A stretch of 64,000 bases of DNA from Corynebacterium maris DSM 45190 (GCF_000442645.1 NC_021915.1:2723575-2787574), one strand, 5' to 3'; counted from the first letter of the stretch, positions 33,977-43,317 are shown. The notes: generated by a model from the letters alone, not told the origin. Numbers and translations are program-made.

Positions 33977-35405
33977 CACTCATCTTCCGACCGTTCTCGA
34001 GGGCATCGTCGAGGGCCGACGCGGGCACCTCGACGAGATCCGCGCGCGCATCGCACACGTGGACCCGGCCGAGCTGCCGGCGTCCACGCGCTCGCTCTAT
34101 GACTCGCTCGGCGGCGGGCAGGGGAGGGGACTCAACCGCTTCATCATGGAGTGCAAGTCCTCCTCCCCGTCGCTGGGTCTGATCCGCGAGCACTACGAGC
34201 CGGGCGCCATCGCGCGGGTCTACTCCCGCTACGCTTCGGGCATCTCGGTACTGTGCGAACCGGACTTCTTCGGCGGCGACTACGACCACCTCGCCACCGT
34301 CTCCGCCTCCTCGCACATCCCGGTGCTGTGCAAGGACTTCATCGTCGACATGGTGCAGGTGCACGCCGCGCGCTACTACGGCGCCGACGCCATCCTGCTC
34401 ATGCTCTCCGTGGTCGACGACGAAGAGTACGCCGCGCTGGCCGACGAGGCCGCCCGCCTGGGCATGGACGTGCTCACCGAGGCCATCACCGAGGAGGAGG
34501 TCGAGCGGGCGCTGCGCCTGGGCGCGAAGATCCTCGGCATCAACCACCGCAACCTCCACGACCTGTCCATCGACCTGTCCCGCTCCGAGCGCCTGACTCG
34601 TAATATCCCGGAGGACGTGGTGGTGGTCTCCGAGTCGGGCATCCGCGACGCCGAGACCGTCCGGCGGATCGGCGCGCACTCCAACGCCTTCCTGGTGGGC
34701 TCGCAGCTGACCGGGCAGGAGGACATCGACCGGGCCGCCCGTGCCCTGGTGTTCGGGGAGAACAAGGTGTGCGGATTGACCAGCTGGTCGGCGGCCCAGG
34801 CGGCGCGCGCCGCCGGCGCCGTCTACGGCGGCCTCGTCTTCGAAGAGGGCACCCCGCGCAATGTTTCACGTGAAACCGCCGCCGACATCATCGCCCACGA
34901 ACCCGACCTGACCTACGTGGCCGTCTCGCGACGGACCTCCGGGTACGGCGAGCTCCTCCAGGACGGGATCGGCGCCGTGCAGGTCCACGCCCCTTACCAG
35001 GGCTCGGTGGCTGCGGAGAGCGAGCTCATCCGTACCGTCCGCGCGGAGGTCCCGGAAGGCGTCCAGGTCTGGCGCGCGGTCTCCATGACCGGTGCGGACG
35101 GCCCCGCCGTGGCTCAGGCGCTCGTCGCCGAGGGCGTCGCCGACCGGCTGGTGCTCGACGCGGGCGACGGCGGCACCGGCGTCAGCTTCGACTGGGGCAC
35201 GGTTCCCGACGACGTCAAAAAGCACGCGCTGCTGGCCGGGGGCCTGGGCCCCGACAACGTGGAAGCGGCGCTGGCCGTCGGCTGCGGTGGCCTGGACTTG
35301 AACTCCGGCCTCGAATACGGCGCCGGGGCAGGGGAGTGGGCGGGCCGCAAGGACTCCGCCGCCGTCAACCGCGCCTTCCATACGATCCGCAACTTCACCT
35401 ACTAA
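33966..35405 (+). CDS. trpC: Bifunctional indole-3-glycerol phosphate synthase / phosphoribosylanthranilate isomerase
   Basis: 479 residues with two TIM barrels. Residues 1-260 are TrpC (FIMECKSSSPSLGLIR, PVLCKDFIVDMVQVHAARYYGADAILL is split over this region, ITEEEVERALRLGAKILGIN); residues about 262-479 are TrpF (KVCGLTSWSAAQAA, LVLDAGDGGTGVSFDW, LAGGLGPDNVEAA). The order is isomerase-after-synthase, so the single chain carries out two non-consecutive-neighbour steps of the pathway. Codons 300-305 (N-V-S-R-E-T) lie on a perfect parS core, so DNA for segregation is written into the coding sequence. Confidence 0.96.
   Translation: MANNTHLPTVLEGIVEGRRGHLDEIRARIAHVDPAELPASTRSLYDSLGGGQGRGLNRFIMECKSSSPSLGLIREHYEPGAIARVYSRYASGISVLCEPDFFGGDYDHLATVSASSHIPVLCKDFIVDMVQVHAARYYGADAILLMLSVVDDEEYAALADEAARLGMDVLTEAITEEEVERALRLGAKILGINHRNLHDLSIDLSRSERLTRNIPEDVVVVSESGIRDAETVRRIGAHSNAFLVGSQLTGQEDIDRAARALVFGENKVCGLTSWSAAQAARAAGAVYGGLVFEEGTPRNVSRETAADIIAHEPDLTYVAVSRRTSGYGELLQDGIGAVQVHAPYQGSVAAESELIRTVRAEVPEGVQVWRAVSMTGADGPAVAQALVAEGVADRLVLDAGDGGTGVSFDWGTVPDDVKKHALLAGGLGPDNVEAALAVGCGGLDLNSGLEYGAGAGEWAGRKDSAAVNRAFHTIRNFTY
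34862..34877. other. parS site within trpC
   Basis: TGTTTCACGTGAAACC: the 14-bp core GTTTCACGTGAAAC is a perfect palindrome, the ParB-binding parS sequence. It lies inside the TrpF half of trpC. Confidence 0.95.
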
Positions 35406-35418
35406 CCGAAGGACCACC

Positions 35419-36666
35419 ATGACTGACAACCGTGACGGCGGCTCCACCCTGCTGCCGGCCTACTTCGGGGAATTCGGCGGACAGTTCGTCCCCGAGTCCC
35501 TTCTGCCCGCCCTCGACCAGCTGGAGCGCGAATTCGTCGAGGCGTGGAACGACGACGAGTTCATGGCCGAGTACCGCGCCCTGCTGCGCGACTTCCTCGG
35601 CCGCCCGACCCCGCTGACCGAAACCTCCAACCTGCCCAAGGAAGGCGAGGGCAAGGGGTATGCGCGGATCTTCCTCAAGCGCGAGGACCTGGTCCACGGC
35701 GGCGCCCACAAGACCAACCAGGTCATCGGTCAGGCGCTGCTGGCCAAGAAGATGGGCAAGACCCGCATCATCGCCGAAACCGGCGCCGGCCAGCACGGCA
35801 CCGCCACCGCGCTGGTGTGCGCCCTGCTGGGCCTGGAGTGCGTCGTCTACATGGGCGCCAAGGACATCGCCCGCCAGCAGCCGAACGTCTACCGCATGCA
35901 GCTGCACGGCGCGCAGGTCGTCGGCGTCGACGCCGGCGCCGGCACCCTCAAGGACGCCGTCAACGAGGCGATGCGCGACTGGACCGCCACCTTCCACGAC
36001 TCCCATTACCTGCTGGGCACCGCCGCGGGGCCGCACCCGTTCCCCACGATCGTGCGCGAATTCCACCGCGTCATCGCCGAGGAATCCAAGGCGCAGCTCG
36101 CCGAGCGCATCGGCAAGCTGCCGGATCTGGTCGTGGCTTCCGTCGGCGGCGGCTCCAACGCCATCGGCATGTTCTCCTCCTTCATCGACGATGACGAAGT
36201 CGAACTCGTCGGCACCGAGCCCGGGGGAGAGGGCATGGACTCCGGCAAGCACGGCTCCGCCATCACCGAAGGCAAGATCGGCATCCTGCACGGCACCAAG
36301 TCCTACCTCATGCGCGACGCCGACGGGCAGATCTCCGAGTCCTACTCCGTCTCCGCGGGACTGGACTACCCGGCCGTCGGACCGCAGCACGCGCACCTGG
36401 CCCAGACCGGCCGCGCCCAGTACCTGCCCGTCACCGACGCCGAGGCGCTGCAGGCCTTCCAGTACCTTAGCCGCCACGAAGGCATCATCCCGGCGCTCGA
36501 GTCCTCCCACGCCTTCGCCTACGCCCTCAAGCGCGCGAAGCAGGCCGAGGAGGTGGGCACCGCCATCGACATCCTGGTGTGCCTGTCCGGCCGCGGCGAC
36601 AAGGACGTCGACCACGTGCGCCGCACGCTGGAAGAAAATCCCCATTACGTCCTGAAGGAGGACTAA
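35419..36666 (+). CDS. trpB: Tryptophan synthase beta chain
   Basis: 415 residues, PLP enzyme that condenses indole and serine. The PLP lysine is K98 in VHGGAHKTNQVIGQ; AETGAGQHGTATA and VASVGGGSNAIGMFS bind the cofactor phosphate. A catalytic-region Glu is in IIAETGAGQ. Starts 13 bases after trpC with GAAGGA ahead and acts in a complex with TrpA. Confidence 0.97.
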   Translation: MTDNRDGGSTLLPAYFGEFGGQFVPESLLPALDQLEREFVEAWNDDEFMAEYRALLRDFLGRPTPLTETSNLPKEGEGKGYARIFLKREDLVHGGAHKTNQVIGQALLAKKMGKTRIIAETGAGQHGTATALVCALLGLECVVYMGAKDIARQQPNVYRMQLHGAQVVGVDAGAGTLKDAVNEAMRDWTATFHDSHYLLGTAAGPHPFPTIVREFHRVIAEESKAQLAERIGKLPDLVVASVGGGSNAIGMFSSFIDDDEVELVGTEPGGEGMDSGKHGSAITEGKIGILHGTKSYLMRDADGQISESYSVSAGLDYPAVGPQHAHLAQTGRAQYLPVTDAEALQAFQYLSRHEGIIPALESSHAFAYALKRAKQAEEVGTAIDILVCLSGRGDKDVDHVRRTLEENPHYVLKED

Positions 36667-36669
36667 ATC

Positions 36670-37512
36670 ATGAGCACCCGCTACGAGAAGCTCTTCGCCG
36701 ACCTCACCGAGCGCGACGAGGGCGGCTTCGTCCCCTTCATCATGCTCTCCGACCCGTCGCCGGAGGACGCCCTGGAGATCATCTCCACGATCGTCGACGC
36801 CGGCGCCGACGCCCTGGAGCTCGGCGTGCCGTTCTCCGATCCGATCGCGGACGGCCCGACGATCCAGAAGGCCCACCTACGTGCCCTCGACGGGGGAGCG
36901 ACGGTGGCCAAGGCCCTCGACCAGATCCGCACGCTGCGCGCGAAGTACCCCGACCTGCCGATGGGCATGCTCATCTACTCCAACGTGGCCTATGTCCGCG
37001 GCCTGGACGACTTCTACACCGAGTTCCAGGAGGCCGGCGTCGACTCGATCCTGCTGCCGGACGTCCCGGTGCGGGAGGGCAAGCCCTTCGCCGAGGCCGC
37101 CGAGCGCCACGGCGTCGACCCGATCTTCATCGCACCCGCCAACGCCGGGGCCGCCACCCTCGAGGGCGTCTCCGCCCGCTCCAAGGGCTACATCTACGCC
37201 ATCTCCCGCGACGGCGTGACCGGCACGGAACGCGCCTCGGAAACCACCGGCCTGAAGGACGTCGTCGACAACGTCACCCAGTTCGACGGCCCGCCGGTGC
37301 TGCTGGGCTTCGGCATCTCGCGCCCGGAGCACGTCTCCGACGCCATCGCGGCGGGTGCGGCCGGCGCTATCTCGGGCTCGGCGATCACGAAGATCATCGA
37401 CAAGTACACCGAGTATGAGCACCCGAACCCGGGGCGCATCACCGACATGGACGCGCTCAAGCGGGAACTGACCGAATTTGTCAGCGCTATGAAGGCCGCC
37501 ACCACGAAGTAG
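36670..37512 (+). CDS. trpA: Tryptophan synthase alpha chain
   Basis: 280 residues, TIM barrel that cleaves indole-3-glycerol phosphate to indole for TrpB. LELGVPFSDPIADGPTIQ carries the catalytic Glu and Asp region; PDVPVREGKPF and ISRDGVTGTE follow, and GFGISRPEHV binds phosphate. Three bases after trpB; last gene of the operon before the terminator. Confidence 0.97.
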   Translation: MSTRYEKLFADLTERDEGGFVPFIMLSDPSPEDALEIISTIVDAGADALELGVPFSDPIADGPTIQKAHLRALDGGATVAKALDQIRTLRAKYPDLPMGMLIYSNVAYVRGLDDFYTEFQEAGVDSILLPDVPVREGKPFAEAAERHGVDPIFIAPANAGAATLEGVSARSKGYIYAISRDGVTGTERASETTGLKDVVDNVTQFDGPPVLLGFGISRPEHVSDAIAAGAAGAISGSAITKIIDKYTEYEHPNPGRITDMDALKRELTEFVSAMKAATTK

Positions 37513-37530
37513 CCTTCTCCCACCCCTCGG

Positions 37531-37570
37531 CCCGGCCCCTCGATTTCTTCGCGGGGCCGGGTCTTTTGTT
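37531..37570 (+). terminator. trp operon terminator
   Basis: CCCGGCCCC (37531-37539) pairs with GGGGCCGGG (37553-37561), 13-base loop, tail TCTTTTGTT. The tail runs straight into the next parS site. Confidence 0.85.
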
Positions 37571-37582
37571 TCACGTGAAACT
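37567..37582. other. parS site after the trp terminator
   Basis: TGTTTCACGTGAAACT with a perfect 14-bp palindromic core; its first bases belong to the T-tail of the trp terminator. Confidence 0.95.
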
Positions 37583-37703
37583 CCCCCTCGAAACACGCCC
37601 CACGCCTTACCGCCCCGACGGGGGCGGCCCCCGTCGCGGGCATACTGGAGACATGCCCTTCGGAACCTTCTCCACCCCCTCGACAACGGCCGTGAAGGAG
37701 TGA

Positions 37704-37719
37704 AGTTTCACGTGAAACA
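37704..37719. other. parS site at the start of an ABC transporter gene
   Basis: AGTTTCACGTGAAACA with the perfect 14-bp core. It lies in the gap between AAGGAG (37695-37700) and the GTG start of the ATPase gene, and covers that start codon, 122 bases from the previous site. Confidence 0.95.
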
Positions 37720-38626
37720 CAGAGACGCGCCAGCACTAGAAATTACCGAACTAGTCAAGACTTTCGGGGACTTCCGTGCCCTCGACGGACTGTCCCTGAC
37801 TGTGGAGCGGGGGAGCGTCCACGGCTTCCTGGGCCCCAACGGCTCGGGGAAATCCACCGCCATCCGCACCCTTCTGGGACTTCTCCACCCCACGGAAGGC
37901 TCCGTGCGCGTCCTCGGCGAGGATCCCGCCCGCACCCCGCAGGTCCTCAGTCGCATCGGCTACGTCCCCGGCGACGTCGCTTTGTGGCCCACGCTCACCG
38001 GGGCGGAAGTGCTGCGTGCCCTGGAGTCGCTGCGCGGCCGGCCCAGCAACCGCCGCAAAGAGAAAGAACTCGTCGACGCTTTCCAGCTCGACGTGAGAAA
38101 GCGGACGCGGGAATACTCGACGGGCAACCGTCGTAAAGTCAGCCTGATCGCCGCACTGTCCATCGACGCCGACGTGCTCATCCTCGACGAACCCACGGCG
38201 GGGCTCGACCCGCTGATGGAGCAGGTCTTCATCGAGCACATCCGCGCCGCCCACGCCGAAGGCACGACCGTGCTCCTGTCCAGCCACATCATGGCGGAGG
38301 TGGAAAAACTCTGCGACCACGTCACCGTGATCAAGGACGGCCGCGTCGTCGAAGACGGGACGCTCACGCAGCTGCGACACCTCTCCGCGCACCGCGTCTC
38401 GGCACGGATGCCCGACGCCGAGGCCTTCCTCGCCCGCCACCCCTCGGCGAGCCGCGACGGAGAGGCCGTCACGCTGACCGTCGACCGCGCGGACTTGTCG
38501 GCCATGTTGCGCGACGTGCTCGACGCCGGGGGAGAAGACGTCCTGAGCCAACCTGCCAGCCTGGAGGAAATCTTCCTGGAGCACTACGAGGTCGCGCCCG
38601 CGGAGGGAGGCCACCATGATCGCTGA
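37712..38626 (+). CDS. ABC-2 type exporter, ATP-binding protein
   Basis: 304 residues. Walker A GPNGSGKST, Walker B VLILDEPTAGLD and a diverged signature STGNRRKVSL instead of LSGGQ, as in ABC-2 drug, lipid and polyketide exporters; C-terminal extension of about 80 residues. GTG 37712 was chosen, 11 bases after AAGGAG; GTG 37700 is in frame but overlaps that ribosome binding site. The start codon lies inside a parS site, so ParB binding could affect expression. Operon with the following permease (11-base overlap). Substrate unknown. Confidence 0.85.
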   Translation: MKHRDAPALEITELVKTFGDFRALDGLSLTVERGSVHGFLGPNGSGKSTAIRTLLGLLHPTEGSVRVLGEDPARTPQVLSRIGYVPGDVALWPTLTGAEVLRALESLRGRPSNRRKEKELVDAFQLDVRKRTREYSTGNRRKVSLIAALSIDADVLILDEPTAGLDPLMEQVFIEHIRAAHAEGTTVLLSSHIMAEVEKLCDHVTVIKDGRVVEDGTLTQLRHLSAHRVSARMPDAEAFLARHPSASRDGEAVTLTVDRADLSAMLRDVLDAGGEDVLSQPASLEEIFLEHYEVAPAEGGHHDR

Positions 38627-40211
38627 GACATTGACCCTGACCCGGTTGAATCTGCGACTCAAACGCGGCTACCTGGCGGCGTGGCTCATCCCGCTGTGGA
38701 TCCTCGTCGCGGCCTTCCCGGTGGCCTACCAGGAGTACTACCCGACGCTGGCTTCCCGGCAGGAGATGCAGGAGGCGATGAACGCCAACGCCGGCACCAT
38801 CGCCATCTACGGACACATCGCGGAACCCGGCACCGTCGGCGACATGGTCACCTGGGAGGTGGCGATGTGGCTCGGCGTGCTCGGCTCCGTGATGGCGGTG
38901 CTGCTCATCACCTCGTTGCACCGCCGCACCGAATATGACGGCGTCGGCGAACTCCAACGATCGACGGGGATCAGGCCGGCGACGCCCGCGGCGGCGGCGC
39001 TGACGACGACGTTCGTGGCCACCGCCGTACTCGGCGCGGGCGCCGGCGTCATCTTGTTCGGGCTGGGCGCCGTCGTCGACGAGTTTTATGCCGCCGGGGC
39101 ACTCGCCTTCGGCGTGACGGTCTTTCTCATGACTTTCGCCGGCGCGCTGCTGGCCGAACTCGTCCTGCTCTTCGTCTCCGACGGCAGCTCGCTGACCCTG
39201 ACGGCGCTGGTGACGATCGTCGCGTCCTTCCTCCTCCGCGCCGCCGCGGACGTCCAGGAGATCGACTGGCTCAACTGGCTGACCCCGCTCGGCTGGCGCG
39301 CCCAGATCGTGCCGTACGACCGCGACGACTGGTCCGCCGCCGCCATCGCCGCGGCGATCTGCCTCGTCGGCGTCGTCGCCGTGATGACCGCGGAGCGGTT
39401 CCGCTCCTTCGGGTCCGCCCTGGTGCGCATGCCATTGCCGAAGCGCACTCCCGACCGCCGCGTCCAGGGCATGTTCGGGCTGCACCGCCTGCAGATCACC
39501 CCGGCCGTGGTCGCATGGTTGGCGGTGCTCGCCGTGCTGGCGGCCTTCCTCATGGCCATGTCCGGCTCGATCCAGGAGCTGGTCGCAGGCGAGGGCGCCA
39601 CCGGGGAGATCTTCCGGGACCTGCTCGGGGGCACCGCCGCCTACGAGGCGTTCATCGGCTACATCGCCCAGGTCTGTGGCATCCTCATCGCCGTCGCCGC
39701 GGTCAGCGTGATCCATGGGCTGAGCCGCATCGAGGCCGACCGCACCCTGGACCTGGCGCGCTCCACGGGGCTTCGCCGGGGGACGCCGCCGGCGGTGATT
39801 TTCAGCTGGGCGCTCATCGTCGCCGTCGCCTTGGTCGCGGTCTTGCACGGGGCGGGCGCCTTCGGGCTGTGGACGCAGGAGACGACCGTGCCGGAGGATT
39901 ACACCACCCTGGCGTGGGCGTCCTGGTCGCAGTTGGCGGCGGCGTGGGTCACCCTCGGCTTCGCCACGGCCGTCGTCGGCCTGCGTCCGCAGGCCACCAT
40001 GGCGACGTGGCTGATCGTCGGGGTCGCCGGGACGGTGGCGCTCGTCGGGGAGATCTTCCAGTTCCCGCAGTGGGCGATCGACCTCTCGCCGTTCTCACAC
40101 ACCATGGTGAACGCGGAAAGCGACGTCCTGCCTATCGTCGTCATGGTGCTGCTCGGCGCCGGCTTCACCGCCGTCGGCTTGGTGGGTGCGGCCCGGCGGG
40201 AAGTGCGCTGA
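38616..40211 (+). CDS. ABC-2 type exporter, permease (two fused halves)
   Basis: 531 residues with about 12 membrane helices in two repeated halves (helices about 21-40, 90-108, 135-157, 173-194 and so on; second half from about 300), the form of polyketide/antibiotic exporter permeases in Actinobacteria. A repeated pattern G-I-R-P-A-T-P / G-L-R-R-G-T-P-P occurs in the loop of each half, showing internal duplication. Works with the upstream ATPase; substrate unknown. Confidence 0.85.
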   Translation: MIAETLTLTRLNLRLKRGYLAAWLIPLWILVAAFPVAYQEYYPTLASRQEMQEAMNANAGTIAIYGHIAEPGTVGDMVTWEVAMWLGVLGSVMAVLLITSLHRRTEYDGVGELQRSTGIRPATPAAAALTTTFVATAVLGAGAGVILFGLGAVVDEFYAAGALAFGVTVFLMTFAGALLAELVLLFVSDGSSLTLTALVTIVASFLLRAAADVQEIDWLNWLTPLGWRAQIVPYDRDDWSAAAIAAAICLVGVVAVMTAERFRSFGSALVRMPLPKRTPDRRVQGMFGLHRLQITPAVVAWLAVLAVLAAFLMAMSGSIQELVAGEGATGEIFRDLLGGTAAYEAFIGYIAQVCGILIAVAAVSVIHGLSRIEADRTLDLARSTGLRRGTPPAVIFSWALIVAVALVAVLHGAGAFGLWTQETTVPEDYTTLAWASWSQLAAAWVTLGFATAVVGLRPQATMATWLIVGVAGTVALVGEIFQFPQWAIDLSPFSHTMVNAESDVLPIVVMVLLGAGFTAVGLVGAARREVR

Positions 40212-40223
40212 GCGGCCTGCCCC

Positions 40224-41330
40224 TTAGCGCGGGTCCGGCCAGGCGCCCCGGTGGTAGGAGTCGGGGTAGGCGATCTTTTCGCGGGCGACGCCCAACTCGT
40301 GGGCGGCGCGCAGCGGGAAGTGCGGGTCGCGCAGCGCCTCGCGGCCGACGAGGACGGCGTCCGCCCGGTCTTCCGCGATGATCGCCTCCGCCTGCTGCGG
40401 GGAAGTGATCATGCCGACGGCGGCGGTGGGGACGTCCGCACGCCGGCGGATCTCCTCGGCGAAGCGCACCTGGTAGTTCGGGCCGACGGGGATCTCCGCG
40501 GGCACGAGCCCGCCGGAGGTGACGTCGATGAGGTCCACGCCCGCGGTCTTGAGCTCTTGGGCGAGCGTCACCGTCTGCTCCAGGTCCCACGCCGGTTCGT
40601 CGTCGACCCAATCCGTGGCGGACAGCCGCACGAGCAGCGGCATGTCGTCGGGGATCACGCCGCGCACGGCGGTGACCACCAAACTGAGCAGGCGGGTGCG
40701 GTCGTGGAAGGAACCGCCCCAGGAGTCCTCGCGGTGGTTCGTCAGCGGGGAGAGGAACTGGTGCAGCAGGTAGCCGTGGGCGGCGTGGATCTCGACGAGG
40801 TCGAAACCGGCCCGCACCGCGCGCCTCGCGGCGGCGGCGAAATGCTCGGGCAGGGCGCGGATTTCATCGCGGTCGAGTTCCTTCGGCGTCGCCATATTCG
40901 GGCCCGCGACGGGGGAGGGCGCCACCGGACGCCAGCCGCCGTGCTCTTCCGGGATCGTCTGGGAGCCGTAGTCCGGCTGGCTGGGCAACGCCGGCACCGT
41001 CGAGGACTTGCGCCCCGCGTGGTTGAGCTGCACGCCCATCTTCGCGCCCTGGGAGTGAACGAAGGCGACGATCTCCGCCCACGCCTTTTCCTGCTCGTCA
41101 TTCCATAGCCCCGTGCACGCCGGGGAGATCCGCCCCTCCGGGGTCACGCCCGTCGACTCGGCGATCAGCAATCCGAAACCGCCGACGGCGCGCGCCCCGT
41201 AATGCGCGAAATGCCATCCCTCGGGGACTCCGTCCCGGTTCGTGCAGTGGTACTGGCACATGGGAGGAAGCCAAATCCGGTTGGCGATCTCGAGGCCGCG
41301 CAGGGTGAGGGGCTGATGCAGGTTCGTCAT
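40224..41330 (-). CDS. NADH:flavin oxidoreductase, old yellow enzyme family (YqjM type)
   Basis: 368 residues, FMN-dependent ene-reductase. NRIWLPPMCQYHC at the N-terminus with the Cys near FMN is the YqjM type; QLNHAGRKS, EIHAAHGYLLHQFLSPLTNH and VGREALRDPHFPLRAA are the substrate and FMN motifs. TAACCT (complement of 41338-41343) ends seven bases before ATG 41328-41330, so leaderless. Divergent from the SBF symporter with 52 bases between starts. Reduces activated alkenes or quinones; physiological substrate unknown. Confidence 0.9.
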   Translation of the reverse strand: MTNLHQPLTLRGLEIANRIWLPPMCQYHCTNRDGVPEGWHFAHYGARAVGGFGLLIAESTGVTPEGRISPACTGLWNDEQEKAWAEIVAFVHSQGAKMGVQLNHAGRKSSTVPALPSQPDYGSQTIPEEHGGWRPVAPSPVAGPNMATPKELDRDEIRALPEHFAAAARRAVRAGFDLVEIHAAHGYLLHQFLSPLTNHREDSWGGSFHDRTRLLSLVVTAVRGVIPDDMPLLVRLSATDWVDDEPAWDLEQTVTLAQELKTAGVDLIDVTSGGLVPAEIPVGPNYQVRFAEEIRRRADVPTAAVGMITSPQQAEAIIAEDRADAVLVGREALRDPHFPLRAAHELGVAREKIAYPDSYHRGAWPDPR

Positions 41331-41382
41331 GGCCCCCAGGTTATCCACCCGCCGCGGTTTAAGGCTCGTAGACTGACCGGCC

Positions 41383-42372
41383 ATGAGCGTCTCACAGAGA
41401 ATCACAAAAATGGTCAAGGGCGTCGACCCGTTGATCGTCCTGATCATCCTCGCCGTCCTGATCGCCATCGTCGCGCCCGCCCGCGGCCAATTCGCGGAGT
41501 GGTTCGCGGTGGCCACCAACCTGGCCATCGCGTTGCTGTTCTTCCTCTACGGCGCCCGCTTGTCGACGAGGGAGGCGCTGGCCGGCCTGACGAACTGGAA
41601 GCTGCATCTGACGATCCTGGCGTTTACTTTTGTCATTTACCCGCTGCTGGGGTTGGCGTTGTATCCGTTGACGTTCTTCATTTCCGACGAGCTCTACCGC
41701 GGCATCCTGTTCATGACGCTGGTGCCGTCCACGGTGCAGTCGTCGGTGGCGTTCACCTCGATCGCCCGGGGCAACGTCTCGGGCGCGATCGTCGCCGCCT
41801 CAGCCAGCAGCCTCGTGGGCGTGTTCGCCACCCCGCTGCTGGTGATGGCCCTGATGTCGACGGGGGAGGGCGTGCACATCGACGCGCAGGTCTTCCTCGA
41901 CATCGCGCTGCTGCTGTTGCTGCCGTTCGTCCTCGGCCAGCTCGTGCGCCGGTGGGCCAAGGGCTTCGCCGCGCACAAGGCGACGAAGGTCGTCGACCGC
42001 GGCTCCATCACCATGGTGGTGTACTCCGCTTTCTCCTCGGGCATGGTCGCCGGGGTCTGGACGCAGGTGGCGGTGTGGGAGATCGTCTTCCTCGTGGTGC
42101 TCTCCGCCGTCGTCGTGGTGTTCATGCTGTGGCTGACCCGCGTGATCTCCCAGTGGTTGGGCTTCCCGCGCGCCGACGTCATCGCCATCGAGTTCTGCGG
42201 CTCCAAGAAGTCGCTGGCCACGGGTCTGCCCATGGCGTCGGTGATCTTCGGGGGCGCGAGCCTGGGGCTGCTCATTCTGCCGCTGATGATCTACCACCAG
42301 ATCCAGCTGATGATCTGCTCTTGGTTGGCGGCGCGCTACGGCAAGCAGACGCCGGAGGCGGTGGCGGCGTGA
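41383..42372 (+). CDS. Bile acid:sodium symporter family (SBF/YfeH-like) transporter
   Basis: 329 residues, ten predicted membrane helices, with IEFCGSKKSLATGLPMA, the family's E-F-x-x-x-x-K-x-x-x-x-G motif near 265. Members of this branch (PF13593) carry organic anions with sodium; no bile-acid function is implied. TAGACT (41369-41374) ends eight bases before the ATG, so leaderless transcription is likely, mirrored by the divergent reductase. Confidence 0.85.
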   Translation: MSVSQRITKMVKGVDPLIVLIILAVLIAIVAPARGQFAEWFAVATNLAIALLFFLYGARLSTREALAGLTNWKLHLTILAFTFVIYPLLGLALYPLTFFISDELYRGILFMTLVPSTVQSSVAFTSIARGNVSGAIVAASASSLVGVFATPLLVMALMSTGEGVHIDAQVFLDIALLLLLPFVLGQLVRRWAKGFAAHKATKVVDRGSITMVVYSAFSSGMVAGVWTQVAVWEIVFLVVLSAVVVVFMLWLTRVISQWLGFPRADVIAIEFCGSKKSLATGLPMASVIFGGASLGLLILPLMIYHQIQLMICSWLAARYGKQTPEAVAA

Positions 42373-42480
42373 CGGCGGTGGCCGGGCAGAGAAAATAACC
42401 CCCTCTGCGCAGGCTAAAAGCTAGCAATCCCCTGAACGCATGCCGTGAGAAGCTTGCATAATGTCCACGGAAAGGTCACT

Positions 42481-42804
42481 ATGTTTCACGTGAAACGACA
42501 CCTCTACGTCCGCACCGACCTCTTCGTTCCTGGGGTGGGCGCCCTCATCAACGTCGCCCACCTCGAGGAAATCGATGACACCCGGTGCACGCTGCGCCGC
42601 ATGATCGAGATGAACGGCGAGGAGGTCATCATGGGTGCCTCCGTCGACGGCCACACCGTGGGAGCCGTGAACAAGCCCAACGAGACCGTCCCGCACCCCG
42701 ACACCTACGACCAGTTCCCGGACATCTCGGCCACGTACCTCGAGGCCGATGAGTTTGATGCGCTGTGGACCGAGACCGTGGCCAAGTTCCCGGAGCTGTG
42801 CTGA
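42481..42804 (+). CDS. Small conserved-looking protein, unknown
   Basis: 107 residues, no family recognised: MFHVKRHLYVRTDLFVPGVG, then a mixed alpha/beta stretch with several acidic residues (LEEIDDTRCTLRRMIEMNGE) and a C-terminal DEFDALWTETVAKF helix. No signal peptide or membrane helix. ATG 42481 is five bases after GGAAAGG (42469-42475); its first codons lie on a parS site. An in-frame start at 42445 has no ribosome binding site. Followed by a transposase remnant on the other strand. Confidence 0.6.
   Translation: MFHVKRHLYVRTDLFVPGVGALINVAHLEEIDDTRCTLRRMIEMNGEEVIMGASVDGHTVGAVNKPNETVPHPDTYDQFPDISATYLEADEFDALWTETVAKFPELC
42482..42497. other. parS site at the start of a small gene
   Basis: TGTTTCACGTGAAACG with the perfect 14-bp core, beginning one base after the ATG of the unknown 107-residue gene, so codons 1-6 (M-F-H-V-K-R) are encoded by parS. 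Confidence 0.95.
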
Positions 42805-42845
42805 CCTCGCCCCGGCCCATCCTGCGACGGCCAGACGACTGCCAC

Positions 42846-43238
42846 TCACTCCTCTTCGTCGAGAGCTTCCTCGGCTGTGTCTTCCCACAGGGCGGGCCGC
42901 GATCGAATCAGGGCAGCACGCTCGTGTAGGTGTGCGACAAGGGTGTCGTCGGAAACACCCCACTCGACTTCACCGACGGCGTCATCCTTGACGACGGCCT
43001 CCGCAAGAATCTTCTGCCATGTGCCGTCCTCCGTCCAGTTCCGCAGCCGTTCCCGAACGGTCTGCCAAGGGCCGTAGCGCCCGGGCAGATCCCGCCAGGG
43101 CGTTCCAGTTCGTAGTTTCCAGAAGACCGCATTGACCATCTGGCGATGACCGCTCTCCTCGCAGTCGGCCGAGTTGCCCGGCAGCAGGGGCGCAATGCGT
43201 TCCCAGGATTTATTGGTGAGTTCTCCACGACGAACCAT
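42846..43238 (-). mobile_element. Orphan IS5-family transposase N-terminal domain
   Basis: 130 residues. The first 105 match the DUF4096-type N-terminus of IS5/IS427-group transposases: LTNKSWERIAPLLPG, HRQMVNAVFWKLRTGTPWRD, then DLPGRYGPWQTVRERLRNWT. The position of the first catalytic Asp reads GVSDDTLVAHLHE. After this the family pattern ends: an acidic tail (EDTAEEALDEEE) and a stop follow, with no second open frame for the remaining catalytic residues. I see no terminal inverted repeats. It is an inactive remnant or a stand-alone domain. Confidence 0.75.
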
Positions 43239-43317
43239 GCCTCCCAGTCAACCTTGTCGGGCAGAGGCAGGGCGGGGAGACACGCCGACGCGGCGGCGGC
43301 CCACGACCGGGCACACC

